Source: a virus. From it: DNA of 35,842 nucleotides. Of this stretch, positions 13,016 through 20,488 are shown piece after piece. The translations under genes were made by a program, and so were the position numbers. Position 1 is the first letter of the stretch, and the number at the start of each line of letters is the position of its first letter. The notes under the pieces are model-generated. The model saw only the letters and a list, made by a program, of their open reading frames with translations, did no database searches and was not told the origin of the DNA. The stretch is from positions 1 through 35,842 of the IMG/VR virus record IMGVR_UViG_3300017764_000025; one strand, 5' to 3'.

Positions 13016-13246
13016 CTATCCAATTAACTCTTCATTCCCTTCTATAATTTCTTCAAATTCTAATTCTTCAACTTCTTCCAAAAATGTATAATTAATTGGG
13101 TCTTTAATTACATGGTTTGCTCCTATATAATCTCTAAATTCTTTTAATAATTCCATAGTATCAACACCTTTCCTTTCAAAATTATGTTTAGAAATTATCC
13201 TTACAATTGAATATAATTTATCGTTATGGTTTAAAATTCTTCTCAT
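13016..13246 (-). CDS. Hypothetical protein, 76 aa
   Basis: N-terminal MRRILNHNDKLYSIVRII is basic, the C-terminal half acidic (LEEVEELEFEEIIEGNEELI). Its start overlaps the stop of the secreted-protein gene (ATGA), so the two are translated from one message between promoters P6 and P5. It could be a cytosolic partner of that product, but no motif supports this. Confidence 0.7.
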   Translation of the reverse strand: MRRILNHNDKLYSIVRIISKHNFERKGVDTMELLKEFRDYIGANHVIKDPINYTFLEEVEELEFEEIIEGNEELIG

Positions 13247-14799
13247 CTATTGTATACTTTAGTTACTTGACCATTATTCCAAAGTTGAAGTACTATTCCT
13301 GGATAGTGTTTGTCTACTTCTTGACCTTGAATATTAAATAATTTTATAATTTCTTCATATTCCCCATTAATATCAACTTTAACTAATATGATCTCAAATG
13401 TTTCCCTTCTACCATCAAAATCAACTTGGGTTAATCTATAATAATTATCTCCTGATAATGGGTTAATATGTTCTAGGTTATAAATTTCTCTATCTATAGT
13501 AGTACCACTACCCTCAACTTCTCCTATTTTATTCCAGTTAACTCCATCTTGACTATGTTCAATAACAAAATAATCATTATTAATTTGTGAAGCCACTTCC
13601 CATTCTAATTCTACAACCCTCTCATTTAAAATACCTCCAAATGAAGTTAATGTTATTGGTAAAGCACCTCCACTATTACTACCAATACTAAATTGAACAT
13701 TAGGTCTAGTACTAGATCTTGAACCTGTTGAAGTTGGATAACTACCATCTTGATATTTATAAGCCGATCTTCTGGTTGATGATGTATAATCAAATTCTGG
13801 ATATGAGTATGAATAACTACCATCTCTATTTTCAACTTTAATTAATAAATTATCAGTATTATTATAATCAAATTTAGTTGCTAAAGTAATTTCCTCCCAA
13901 CCCGGTGACCAATCAATAGTCCCACTATAAACTAAAGTCCAATCACTAGAAGCATAATTACTGTTAAAATCTTCTTGCACATATGAGCTTGGGAATTGAC
14001 TATAAGTAGTATGAGCCATATAAATTTTCTGATTAGACATTGAATATGAACTTGGACTACCCGCATCAACATAAAATCTAAGCTTTTCAATTTCCCCTTC
14101 AGTTGCTATTTCACTTTGTAAGTAAATCATTCCAGACCAACTATATTCAAATAAACCATAAGATGGAACTAAACCACTTTCAGAAGTACCCGAACCAATC
14201 CCTACTTCAGTATTGCCACTTCCACCACCTCCACCACCAGAAGATGTTTCAGTTACTAATATATTGTCAAATGTAGCACCCCAATCATATTTACCATAAT
14301 AATGAAATCTTAATGAATAATTATCTGAAATAGAATTATTACCTGATAAGTTAACACTCCCACTAAAACTAGCATCTATATCTGCAGTTACATAAACTAA
14401 ATCTACACCTACTTGAACTCCATCCGTTTCATTATACAAATAAACCTCAAAATAATCGGCTGAGTAGTGATCAAATAGATAATCAAATGAAATTGAAATT
14501 GTAGTTTCAGAAGGTGAAAATTGTTTTGTAATAAAAATGTTATCTTGAGTACAACTACTACCAAAATATTCAATAGCGGCAAATCTTCCTGTACATGAAC
14601 CACATTTTTCATCATGAGAAGTAACTACCTCCCAAGTTTCACTATTACAATTATTTACAATTTGATAATTTGAAGTTGTACTGGAAGATGTTGTTACAAA
14701 TCCAGTACTTACAGAGGAAAAGTCCTCACTTAGCAGAGTTGTCTGACCTGTTAAGATACTATATAGGAACAGTCCTATTACTAACATAATTTTTCTCAT
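13243..14799 (-). CDS. Secreted T9SS-type cargo protein with adhesin-like domains, 518 aa
   Basis: Sec signal peptide at residues 1-18 (MRKIMLVIGLFLYSILTG). Residues about 22-185 form a beta-jelly-roll like the choice-of-anchor J/MAM domains, with disulfide-capable cysteines (51, 66, 69, 83) and a closing ATFDNILV. A SGGGGGGSG linker (187-195) leads to a second beta domain (197-372, YGLFEYSWSGMIYLQSEI). Residues 380-470 (PITLTSFGG, VVELEWEVASQINNDYFVIE, YYRLTQVDFDG) are the Fn3-like domain that precedes type IX sorting signals in Bacteroidota. The C-terminus (483-518; KLFNIQGQEVD, GIVLQL) resembles the T9SS sorting domain. Expected fate: export to the host surface or medium. Role may be adhesion, exclusion or release. 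It has its own promoter (P6). Confidence 0.85.
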   Translation of the reverse strand: MRKIMLVIGLFLYSILTGQTTLLSEDFSSVSTGFVTTSSSTTSNYQIVNNCNSETWEVVTSHDEKCGSCTGRFAAIEYFGSSCTQDNIFITKQFSPSETTISISFDYLFDHYSADYFEVYLYNETDGVQVGVDLVYVTADIDASFSGSVNLSGNNSISDNYSLRFHYYGKYDWGATFDNILVTETSSGGGGGGSGNTEVGIGSGTSESGLVPSYGLFEYSWSGMIYLQSEIATEGEIEKLRFYVDAGSPSSYSMSNQKIYMAHTTYSQFPSSYVQEDFNSNYASSDWTLVYSGTIDWSPGWEEITLATKFDYNNTDNLLIKVENRDGSYSYSYPEFDYTSSTRRSAYKYQDGSYPTSTGSRSSTRPNVQFSIGSNSGGALPITLTSFGGILNERVVELEWEVASQINNDYFVIEHSQDGVNWNKIGEVEGSGTTIDREIYNLEHINPLSGDNYYRLTQVDFDGRRETFEIILVKVDINGEYEEIIKLFNIQGQEVDKHYPGIVLQLWNNGQVTKVYNR

Positions 14800-14818
14800 A
14801 ACCTTTTAATTTAATACT

Positions 14819-14850
14819 GTAATATACGAAAGATATTTTACTTTTCCAAA
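14819..14850 (-). promoter_or_regulatory. Phage promoter P6 (TTTG-N20-TATATTAC)
   Basis: TTTG at 14847-14850, 20 nt, TATATTAC at 14819-14826. The -33 word lies in the last codons of the gene at 14838-15233. It drives the T9SS-type protein gene and the small gene at 13016-13246. The -7 box differs from the consensus at the seventh base. Confidence 0.8.
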
Positions 14851-15233
14851 ACTTTACTCCAAAAAATTTCAAAAGATATAGAAAAAGCCATTTTTAATAT
14901 AACATAATCAATTATTAAATTAAGTATGTATAAATCTCCAATATTAACTATCCCATCATAAGATAAAACACCTAACACAAAAAACGTTATCATAAATGAT
15001 TGAGCAAAATGCCATAAATCAGTTGTCCAAACAAAAATAGTAGATGAACCAGGAAATCTTTCCCCATCTAAACTGTTACTTTTATTTTTCCATTTATTTT
15101 TATAGCTAATTTTTGGGTTAGCCCACTGTTCAAATTTAGTTCCTTTAAATATCGATCTATCCCAATGAAATGAAATTTTATCCATTATTGCATTTGAAGC
15201 TCCCGCTAAGATAAAAAATAGTATACTCAACAT
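14838..15233 (-). CDS. Membrane protein, 131 aa
   Basis: Hydrophobic N-terminus (MLSILFFILAGASNAIMDKI), a polar loop with SIFKGTKFEQWANPKISYKN, then two hydrophobic segments (about 74-95 FAQSFMITFFVLGVLSYDG and 100-122). The first segment may be a signal anchor. The ANPKISYKNK...GERFPGSSTIFVWTTDLWHF pattern recurs in uncharacterised Bacteroidota and phage membrane proteins. Function unknown. First of three membrane genes upstream of the T9SS unit. Confidence 0.75.
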   Translation of the reverse strand: MLSILFFILAGASNAIMDKISFHWDRSIFKGTKFEQWANPKISYKNKWKNKSNSLDGERFPGSSTIFVWTTDLWHFAQSFMITFFVLGVLSYDGIVNIGDLYILNLIIDYVILKMAFSISFEIFWSKVLEK

Positions 15234-15235
15234 AA

Positions 15236-15421
15236 TTATCTTATTTTTTCTAATTCAATGATCCTATCTTCTAATTCATTGATCATTTTAATTTTTTTAT
15301 CTAATCTCTGTTCTATAGTTTCTATCTCCATTTGCATTATCTTAAATTCAGCATAAGCCATTCCCGCTAAAAATATTAGAGCAATAATGTGAACTATATT
15401 ATCTTTTAAATAACTCTGCAT
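15236..15421 (-). CDS. Single-pass membrane protein with coiled coil, 61 aa
   Basis: Transmembrane helix at about 8-24 (NIVHIIALIFLAGMAYA), followed by a coiled coil to the end (KIMQMEIETIEQRLDKKIKM, then INELEDRIIELEKIR). Such layout is found in inner-membrane spanins and in phage regulators of lysis. A spanin role is possible but no lipoprotein partner overlaps it. Confidence 0.7.
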   Translation of the reverse strand: MQSYLKDNIVHIIALIFLAGMAYAEFKIMQMEIETIEQRLDKKIKMINELEDRIIELEKIR

Positions 15422-15423
15422 AA

Positions 15424-15804
15424 TTAATTAATTTGCATTCCAGGAAATAAAAATTGAGCTAATGCTTCAAATATTTGGATGTCATGAAAGTATGAGAAAT
15501 AAAATCCACCTCCAAATATTATAAATAAAATAATGAATAATCCTCTCCAATAAGGTAAATATGAATCACCCCAACTATCAGGGCCTGAGCCATATGCAAA
15601 ATTTAATTTATTATTACATTTCTTACAATTAGTAGGTCTGTCAGGTCTAAACCAAGGCAACCAAACCCAAGGTTTTTCAATCATTCTGCCTTTCCACTGC
15701 ATGTGAGAATAATTCCACCAATCTTTATGTAAACACTTAGAGCATCTATATTTCTGTCTCGTAAATAAATTTAATGATGTTCCTAATATATCTTCCATCT
15801 TCAT
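15424..15804 (-). CDS. Zinc-ribbon membrane protein, 126 aa
   Basis: C21-x2-C24 and C60-x2-C63 form a zinc ribbon around a Trp-rich segment (WWNYSHMQW; PWVWLPWF). A transmembrane helix follows at about 85-103 (WRGLFIILFIIFGGGFYFSY). The start (15804, MKMEDILG) is preceded by GAGGAGGTG, the strongest Shine-Dalgarno in the window, although a second Met lies two codons in. Function unknown. Confidence 0.75.
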   Translation of the reverse strand: MKMEDILGTSLNLFTRQKYRCSKCLHKDWWNYSHMQWKGRMIEKPWVWLPWFRPDRPTNCKKCNNKLNFAYGSGPDSWGDSYLPYWRGLFIILFIIFGGGFYFSYFHDIQIFEALAQFLFPGMQIN

Positions 15805-15832
15805 AATACACCTCCTCGTTTTATTATAAATA

Positions 15833-16249
15833 TTACTTCCCTAACTTAAGTACTTCCCATATTAGTTTTAAATGATAAACACATAAAACCCAGGTGGCCA
15901 TTAATTCAAACCAAAATAAAGTACCTAAAAATAATAGAGGTATTGATAGTAAATAAATATAAGTAAAATATCTTAATCTCTTAATACTATATAGAGGTGG
16001 AATGCAAGCTAAGAAAAACATTAAAGCTAAAAAGTTATGAAACATAGGAGTAAAATCAACAGAAAAAGCTGTTAGCATTAATAAGAATATAGAGGCTGTC
16101 TCCCATTTTTTAATACTATATAAGAAATAACTAGTAGCAGCATTTGTAATAATAAATAAAGGCTGCAATTGGGTCTTCCAAGCAGCCGAAAAGGAAATTA
16201 TTTCCCCACACACCAATAATATAATTAAAGGATGTATAAAAGCTATCAT
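15833..16249 (-). CDS. Four-helix membrane protein, 138 aa
   Basis: Four or five hydrophobic helices: MIAFIHPLIILLVCGEIISF, LFIITNAATSYFLYS, a third ending MLTAFSVDF, LALMFFLACIPPLYS and YIYLLSIPLLFLGTLFWFEL. I start at the ATG at 16249; a GTG two codons earlier is also possible. No transporter signature is visible. Function unknown; part of a membrane-protein cluster. Confidence 0.75.
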   Translation of the reverse strand: MIAFIHPLIILLVCGEIISFSAAWKTQLQPLFIITNAATSYFLYSIKKWETASIFLLMLTAFSVDFTPMFHNFLALMFFLACIPPLYSIKRLRYFTYIYLLSIPLLFLGTLFWFELMATWVLCVYHLKLIWEVLKLGK

Positions 16250-16303
16250 TATCACTAATAGCCTTATTAATATGTCTTTTTTAATTACCCCAATTTTCTG
16301 TCA

Positions 16304-16540
16304 CTAAAATGATAGATCTAATTCTACCCTCTTTATAATATCTTGTGAACAATCATATTCTTTTAATAGCTCAATCATTTTTTCATTTGACATCATTGTA
16401 AATAATGAACTCTCATCTACAATTAAATCATCCTCCCCATCTTCTCTCCTCTTAAAATGTTGAAAGAAATAACCTTCTAAATGGTCATAGCCAAATGATA
16501 TACTTTCTTCTTCGTTTATTACTTTTGAGTATCTACTCAT
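16304..16540 (-). CDS. Hypothetical protein, 78 aa
   Basis: Acidic protein starting MSRYSKVINEEESISFGYDH, with KMIELLKEYDCSQDIIKRVE as a helical end. No family recognised. It lies 9 nt downstream of the sulfotransferase fusion gene. A 48-nt gap without visible signals separates it from the membrane protein gene downstream. Confidence 0.75.
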   Translation of the reverse strand: MSRYSKVINEEESISFGYDHLEGYFFQHFKRREDGEDDLIVDESSLFTMMSNEKMIELLKEYDCSQDIIKRVELDLSF

Positions 16541-16549
16541 ATCTTTATA

Positions 16550-18169
16550 TTAATAAATATTATAAATTTCAAAATCACTTTCTCTAGTAACTTTCCTCAT
16601 AAATAAAGCCCCAGTTTCTCTTATTTTTTCAATTTCCTTAAATGAAATAAAATCATAAGTTTTAGGATAGTTATTCTTATTTCCTTTATGAGAAATATCA
16701 ATCCAATTAGAGAATGTTAAAGTCTTATCCTCCCAATCAATCCCTAACATATTAAGCATCGTAGGATAATAAACCTCATCGGGTGCGAATACATCCTCAA
16801 ATAACTCTGTTTTATCTATCTCTAATAATTTCCCAACAGTATCTCTATTTAAAACCATCCATTGACTTCTCTTCTCAAAATTATCTTTACTTATTTGGGA
16901 TTTATCCTTAATTGTATTATATCTCCCTTCACTATCCATATCTCCCATTATACCCATCCTATTGGATTTACTGGTTAGTAATTCTCTCTTAATTATCTCA
17001 GGTGTATGGATAGGGATACATTTATCAGATAGTAAGATAAATACTTTATTAGATTCATCTTTAAATGCTTCTCTAAATAAGTTATTAGTAGCTCTAACTA
17101 AACTAATACCCCCCCATTCAGTTTCAACTCTATCTTTAATAATATGGGGGTAAAAATAATTACTAACTTCTTTACTTTCTTTAGGGTGCAGGTAAACATT
17201 ATAATTACTTCCCATTTTATTAAAGAATTTCCTCCAAGTATGAGTATTTTCTATATCACCATAAGTTAAAAAACAAAAAGCAATATTTTCATTTTCAAAA
17301 TATGGAGTTATTTTTTCTTTTCTCAAAAATGAAATTAAACTATCTTTTTTCAATGTAGATTCATCTATATTTTTCAAACCACCTTCAGGATAATTTTTAA
17401 TATCATAAATCTCTAAATAATCTTTCTCTTCATTCTCACCTTTAAAAACATAACATATAATTTTATTACCATAATCAGTATAATTATAAAATAATATATT
17501 ACCTTCATGTCCTTCGATGTTAAATAATCTTGCAGGAATGTTAAATATGAATTTATTTTCTCTCTTATATGGAGGTTCCTTGCTGTAACCAAATTTAACA
17601 AAATCCTCATGATATACTTCTTGAATTAATTGAATTAATTCTTTATCCATATGTTGTATACCAAATTCTTTTTCACTAACATTTGTTCGAGTATTTAACT
17701 TAATATCTAAATCATATTCAGACATTAGATTATCAAATTCCTCCTTCAAATTCTCCATTTTTAAAATGTGAGTAGTAGAATTATTATCTAAATATAGATG
17801 TTGAGGAGTATAATGATCACCTCTTGAAATACCATGTTTAGTTGAAGTTGGCTTATCCCAAGCTCTAATTTTTTCTTTTAAATATCTATTAAAGTAATAT
17901 ATTCCTCTTAAAAATGCTTCTTTATCTCTACCAACACCACCCCATTTACAATGAAATTCACTTAAAATCCTCTCATAAGGATTTCTAACCACCATAAACC
18001 AATCATATTTATCTTTTAATTCTTGAGGCTTATCTATAAATATTTCATGCCACCACCCATATTCTTCATGATAACGACCCCAATTTATATTATAATTCTT
18101 ACCTTCATCCTCAATTGAAGTACCACCAGTTTTAGTTATATGAATGAATTTTAATTCTTTTTTACTCAT
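16550..18169 (-). CDS. Sulfotransferase-GT14 glycosyltransferase fusion, 539 aa
   Basis: Residues 1-195 carry the PAPS-binding motifs of carbohydrate sulfotransferases: FIHITKTGGTSIE (8-20; 5'-phosphosulfate loop) and VVRNPYERILSEF (60-72; 3'-phosphate site), ending in VYHEDFVKFGY. A linker of about 100 residues follows. From about 296 to 530 the protein resembles the core-2/branching (GT14) family: FCFLTYGD, VFILLSDKCIPI (377-387), RSQWMVLNR (434-442), FAPDEVYYPTML (461-472) and a late ISHKGN. One polypeptide may thus add a sugar branch and sulfate a glycan, in the cytoplasm since there is no signal peptide. The target (virion glycan or host surface polymer) is unknown. Confidence 0.8.
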   Translation of the reverse strand: MSKKELKFIHITKTGGTSIEDEGKNYNINWGRYHEEYGWWHEIFIDKPQELKDKYDWFMVVRNPYERILSEFHCKWGGVGRDKEAFLRGIYYFNRYLKEKIRAWDKPTSTKHGISRGDHYTPQHLYLDNNSTTHILKMENLKEEFDNLMSEYDLDIKLNTRTNVSEKEFGIQHMDKELIQLIQEVYHEDFVKFGYSKEPPYKRENKFIFNIPARLFNIEGHEGNILFYNYTDYGNKIICYVFKGENEEKDYLEIYDIKNYPEGGLKNIDESTLKKDSLISFLRKEKITPYFENENIAFCFLTYGDIENTHTWRKFFNKMGSNYNVYLHPKESKEVSNYFYPHIIKDRVETEWGGISLVRATNNLFREAFKDESNKVFILLSDKCIPIHTPEIIKRELLTSKSNRMGIMGDMDSEGRYNTIKDKSQISKDNFEKRSQWMVLNRDTVGKLLEIDKTELFEDVFAPDEVYYPTMLNMLGIDWEDKTLTFSNWIDISHKGNKNNYPKTYDFISFKEIEKIRETGALFMRKVTRESDFEIYNIY

Positions 18170-18172
18170 TAT

Positions 18173-18361
18173 CTATATTTTTCTAACAGTATACTTATAT
18201 CCGCTGTCGGAATTTCTCTCAAATAACCTAGCCATATAATAGGCTTTATCATAATCATTAAATTCTAAAACCTCACTTCCCCCATCTAATAATATCACAT
18301 TTTGTATATTACCATTTGGTAGAAGTAATTCTTTAATTATGTAATACTTTTCTCCTTTCAT
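18173..18361 (-). CDS. Hypothetical protein, 62 aa, start moved
   Basis: Small beta-rich protein (KGEKYYIIKELLLPNGNIQN, VILLDGGSEVLEFND) ending KYTVRKI. A longer frame begins with a TTG at 18385, but I choose the ATG at 18361, which reduces the overlap with the gene upstream to 29 nt. Function unknown. Confidence 0.65.
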   Translation of the reverse strand: MKGEKYYIIKELLLPNGNIQNVILLDGGSEVLEFNDYDKAYYMARLFERNSDSGYKYTVRKI

Positions 18362-18557
18362 TTCCCGTGTTATTATTGGGCTCAACTACTACCCCACTAT
18401 TTGTAACTGTTACTTTAGTATTTTTAATTCCTCTTTTAATCTGAATTGGCATTTCGGTTATAATTTCTTCTAATTCCTCAATTGCATCCAAATAACTATC
18501 GCTGTTTTCCACAGTCTTAACTATCTTGTCTAAATAATCCCTCATAAAACTTGTCAT
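18333..18557 (-). CDS. Hypothetical protein, 74 aa
   Basis: Helical N-terminal half (MRDYLDKIVKTVENSDSYLD), then KRGIKNTKVTVTNSGVVVEP, a beta segment. The start at 18557 overlaps the preceding gene by 41 nt; a second ATG at 18545 would shorten the overlap. No family recognised. Confidence 0.65.
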   Translation of the reverse strand: MTSFMRDYLDKIVKTVENSDSYLDAIEELEEIITEMPIQIKRGIKNTKVTVTNSGVVVEPNNNTGNERRKVLHN

Positions 18558-18684
18558 TATTTTTATCTATTGACTTAACTAATCTTCTAACTTTTAATCC
18601 TAAATCGTAATTATTTGGATTTTCTACCTCCAAATCTTTCAACCCATCAATTAATTCTCTAAGTATTTCTTTTTGTAACCTCAT
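18517..18684 (-). CDS. Hypothetical helical protein, 55 aa
   Basis: Frame MRLQKEILRELIDGLKDLEV to EGLFRQDS, charged and helical. It overlaps both neighbours (26 nt upstream, 41 nt downstream), which is compact even for this genome, but it bridges an otherwise empty interval. Function unknown. Confidence 0.55.
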   Translation of the reverse strand: MRLQKEILRELIDGLKDLEVENPNNYDLGLKVRRLVKSIDKNNDKFYEGLFRQDS

Positions 18685-18850
18685 TTTGCTTATTATTTAT
18701 CTTTTCCAAAACCATTTCAATATCATCTAACTCAGGGTCTCCTCCCAAGTCAATAATCCATTTTTTTAACTCAGCGGCTTTCTCATATTCTTCTTCTAAA
18801 ATATACAACCGCATTCTTACTTTAAGATACTCTATGTCGGCTTGCCCCAT
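18659..18850 (-). CDS. UVR-motif-like protein, 63 aa
   Basis: Contains a helix LYILEEEYEKAAELKKWIID that fits the UVR (UvrB/UvrC interaction) pattern, L-x(3-5)-EEYE-x-AA-x-L-[KR]-x-x-I, followed by an acidic helix. In UvrB and UvrC this helical hairpin mediates binding between the two proteins. A free-standing UVR module could modulate host Uvr, McsA or Clp proteins; that is inference. It could also simply be a stable helical hairpin. Confidence 0.7.
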   Translation of the reverse strand: MGQADIEYLKVRMRLYILEEEYEKAAELKKWIIDLGGDPELDDIEMVLEKINNKQNEVTKRNT

Positions 18851-18920
18851 ATTTATTACTTTTTTATTAAACCCCCGTATATACGTATTTTAGAGTGTGG
18901 TGGGGAGTGTAAGAAGGATT

Positions 18921-19265
18921 TTACTTCCACAACACTTGAATTAATACTATAGTGGTTGCTAATACTAAAGTTAAAACTGTTTTTAACGTTAAACTTTCAT
19001 TTAATAATAAATATGTTAAAAATGCAAACGAAATAATTCCGGTTGCAAATCCTATTAGTCTAGCAGGCCATATATCTCCATCAAACCCTAAAGTTATAAA
19101 TTTTGTAGCGTAAATATAAGAATAACCTATAGGAAATCCTAATAGTAAAGCCATCCAAAAAGGGTGTTCTTTAGCCCATTTTGAAACAAATTGCCCATTT
19201 ACTTGAAACCATGCTATTATTTGACCTAAAGTAAAAATTAAAACTCCTATAAAAACATTTTTCAC
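18921..19265 (-). CDS. Four-helix membrane protein, 114 aa
   Basis: Four hydrophobic helices: 1-20 (KNVFIGVLIFTLGQIIAWF), 36-56 (FWMALLLGFPIGYSYIYAT), 66-90 (RLIGFATGIISFAFLTYLLL) and 94-113. The start is a GTG in TAGTG, overlapping the stop of the gene upstream; the only nearby ATG is out of frame. It resembles small uncharacterised membrane proteins of marine phages (NGQF...KEHPFWMALLLGFPIGYSY). Function unknown. Confidence 0.75.
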   Translation of the reverse strand: MKNVFIGVLIFTLGQIIAWFQVNGQFVSKWAKEHPFWMALLLGFPIGYSYIYATKFITLGFDGDIWPARLIGFATGIISFAFLTYLLLNESLTLKTVLTLVLATTIVLIQVLWK

Positions 19266-19699
19266 TATTCTTCAGTTTTAAATTCCTCCATAAATGATTC
19301 TTCTAATTCAGGAATTAATCCATCTATCATTTGGATGTCTTCTTCAGTTGGTCCTAATTCAACAATTTCATCTACTATTTCTTCAATGTTTTCATCTGTT
19401 AGGATTTCTTCTTTATCTTGCATATGTCTAGGAAGAGGCATTAGTAAACCAGCATTTTCAATTAGGTTCCATATTCTCTCCTTCCATAAATCCATTTTAA
19501 TGTCTTCGATTTTACAATTATAACCGAATCTTTGAGTTAGAATACCTGTTAATTCAACGAATTCATCACACAATGTATCTAATTCTCCTCCAATAGGGAA
19601 ATTTTTTCCGTATTCATCAGAACCATTAGTTCCTTTTTCATACATTGCTTTAATTTCTAACCATCTTGGAGTAACGTAATCTCTTTGAATTTTTGCCAT
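19265..19699 (-). CDS. Conserved hypothetical protein, 144 aa
   Basis: Soluble acidic protein, first behind promoter P7. It opens MAKIQRDYVTPRWLEIKAMY and has LDTLCDEFVELTGILTQRFG and an acidic C-terminal third. I do not recognise the family. Its stop codon overlaps the GTG start of the membrane protein gene downstream. Confidence 0.8.
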   Translation of the reverse strand: MAKIQRDYVTPRWLEIKAMYEKGTNGSDEYGKNFPIGGELDTLCDEFVELTGILTQRFGYNCKIEDIKMDLWKERIWNLIENAGLLMPLPRHMQDKEEILTDENIEEIVDEIVELGPTEEDIQMIDGLIPELEESFMEEFKTEE

Positions 19700-19722
19700 A
19701 ACTTTAATTTTTGTTTAATACG

Positions 19723-19754
19723 TGAATATACGAATGGCTCCTTGCGGAGCCAAA
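19723..19754 (-). promoter_or_regulatory. Phage promoter P7 (TTTG-N20-TATATTCA)
   Basis: TTTG at 19751-19754, 20 nt, TATATTCA at 19723-19730. The spacer holds a GC hairpin with a GCAA loop. Expected to drive a long unit from 19699 down to 14838. Confidence 0.85.
19736..19751 (-). terminator. GNRA-loop hairpin inside promoter P7
   Basis: GGCTCC-GCAA-GGAGCC on the minus strand, a 6-bp stem with a GCAA tetraloop, followed by ATTCG. It lies shortly after the stop of the gene at 19774-19974. There is almost no U-run, so it may stabilise a 3' end rather than terminate. Confidence 0.55.
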
Positions 19755-19773
19755 CGTTTAATTATATTTCTTA

Positions 19774-19974
19774 TTAATCTCCCATCTTAAGTCTTAAATG
19801 TTGTTCTACTTTATCTTTATATTCATTTGGGATTTTTGATATGATATCTTTTACTTCCATTCCTGATTCATAATCTTCTTCAGCTTGGTCAGTTAATCTA
19901 TCAAATTCTGGGGATGCTTCTTCTAATAAAGGGTTGTTCTTTAAGTATTTTTTGTAATCGAATTCGTTTGACAT
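19774..19974 (-). CDS. Hypothetical protein, 66 aa, single-gene unit
   Basis: Acidic helical protein (MSNEFDYKKYLKNNPLLEEA ... DKVEQHLRLKMGD). The FDYKKYLKNNPLLEE opening is widespread in small phage proteins of Bacteroidota, role unknown. It has its own promoter (P8) and is followed by hairpin/promoter P7, giving a one-gene transcript. Confidence 0.8.
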   Translation of the reverse strand: MSNEFDYKKYLKNNPLLEEASPEFDRLTDQAEEDYESGMEVKDIISKIPNEYKDKVEQHLRLKMGD

Positions 19975-19998
19975 AGTTTTATTTTTTTTTATCTGTTA

Positions 19999-20030
19999 TA
20001 AATATACAAAAGAGAATTAAGGTAGCCAAA
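19999..20030 (-). promoter_or_regulatory. Phage promoter P8 (TTTG-N20-TATATTTA)
   Basis: TTTG at 20027-20030, 20 nt, TATATTTA at 19999-20006. Upstream bases TTTGGCTACC resemble those of P7 and P2 (TTTGGCTCC). Drives the single gene at 19774-19974. Confidence 0.85.
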
Positions 20031-20033
20031 CTA

Positions 20034-20477
20034 CTACGCAGAAGTCGCATCATAGGTATAACCTATTATTTTACGTATCTTACCATTTCTTCTTAATGGG
20101 ACAAAACAACTAGAAAATATTTTATTATTTGATGCTATAAAAGTAAATTTATATGTTTTACCTTCTTCTATAGATGATTTGAGTAATTTTTCTATTCTTT
20201 TTTTATCTTGATTTGAAACATAGCTTACATAATCTTCTCCTATTATGTCTGTTTCTCTCATTAGACCTAACATTTCTACTCCAGCTTTATTCATTCTTAG
20301 TAATTTACCTTCTAGGGAAATTTCATGAATACATAGGGGGAGAGATTGTAGTATAATTTTTGATTCTTCTATTTCTTCAAATACCATACCTCCTACACTA
20401 AATGAAGGAGGACATTTACTATCAAATAATGATTGTACCATTTTTTCTAGCTCACTTAACCTACTTTCCATATTCAT
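20034..20477 (-). CDS. Stand-alone PAS-domain protein, 147 aa
   Basis: Residues 1-20 form a short coiled coil (MESRLSELEKMVQSLF). Residues about 38-145 are a PAS domain: IILQSLPLCIHEIS, GKLLRMNKAGVEMLGL, IIGEDYVSYV, a helix DKKRIEKLLKSSIEEGKTYK, FTFIASNNKIFSSCFVPLRR and KIRKIIGYTYDAT. PAS domains sense ligands, redox state or mediate dimerisation, normally as input to kinases. Here no kinase, cyclase or HTH output is attached. It may intercept a host signalling protein or work with the neighbouring coiled-coil membrane protein (20489-20845); both are inferences. Confidence 0.85.
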   Translation of the reverse strand: MNMESRLSELEKMVQSLFDSKCPPSFSVGGMVFEEIEESKIILQSLPLCIHEISLEGKLLRMNKAGVEMLGLMRETDIIGEDYVSYVSNQDKKRIEKLLKSSIEEGKTYKFTFIASNNKIFSSCFVPLRRNGKIRKIIGYTYDATSA

Positions 20478-20488
20478 ACCCTTATTTT

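Noticed and set aside
13653-14615. Minus-strand alternative frames inside the T9SS-type gene
   Set aside because: They overlap the strongly supported 518-codon gene and encode repetitive Val/Leu/Gln-rich sequence typical of a shifted frame.
15820-15832. TATAAATA words resembling T4 late promoters on the plus strand (for example near 15825, 6779, 25363)
   Set aside because: They lie on the strand opposite to all genes, so as late promoters they would drive antisense RNA only. In such AT-rich sequence the 8-mer is expected by chance.
18876-18907. Possible further promoter with TATATACG in the gap 18851-18920
   Set aside because: The -7-like word is partly right, but at 20 nt upstream there is CTCC rather than TTTG/TGTG. 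I do not count it with the eleven sites.
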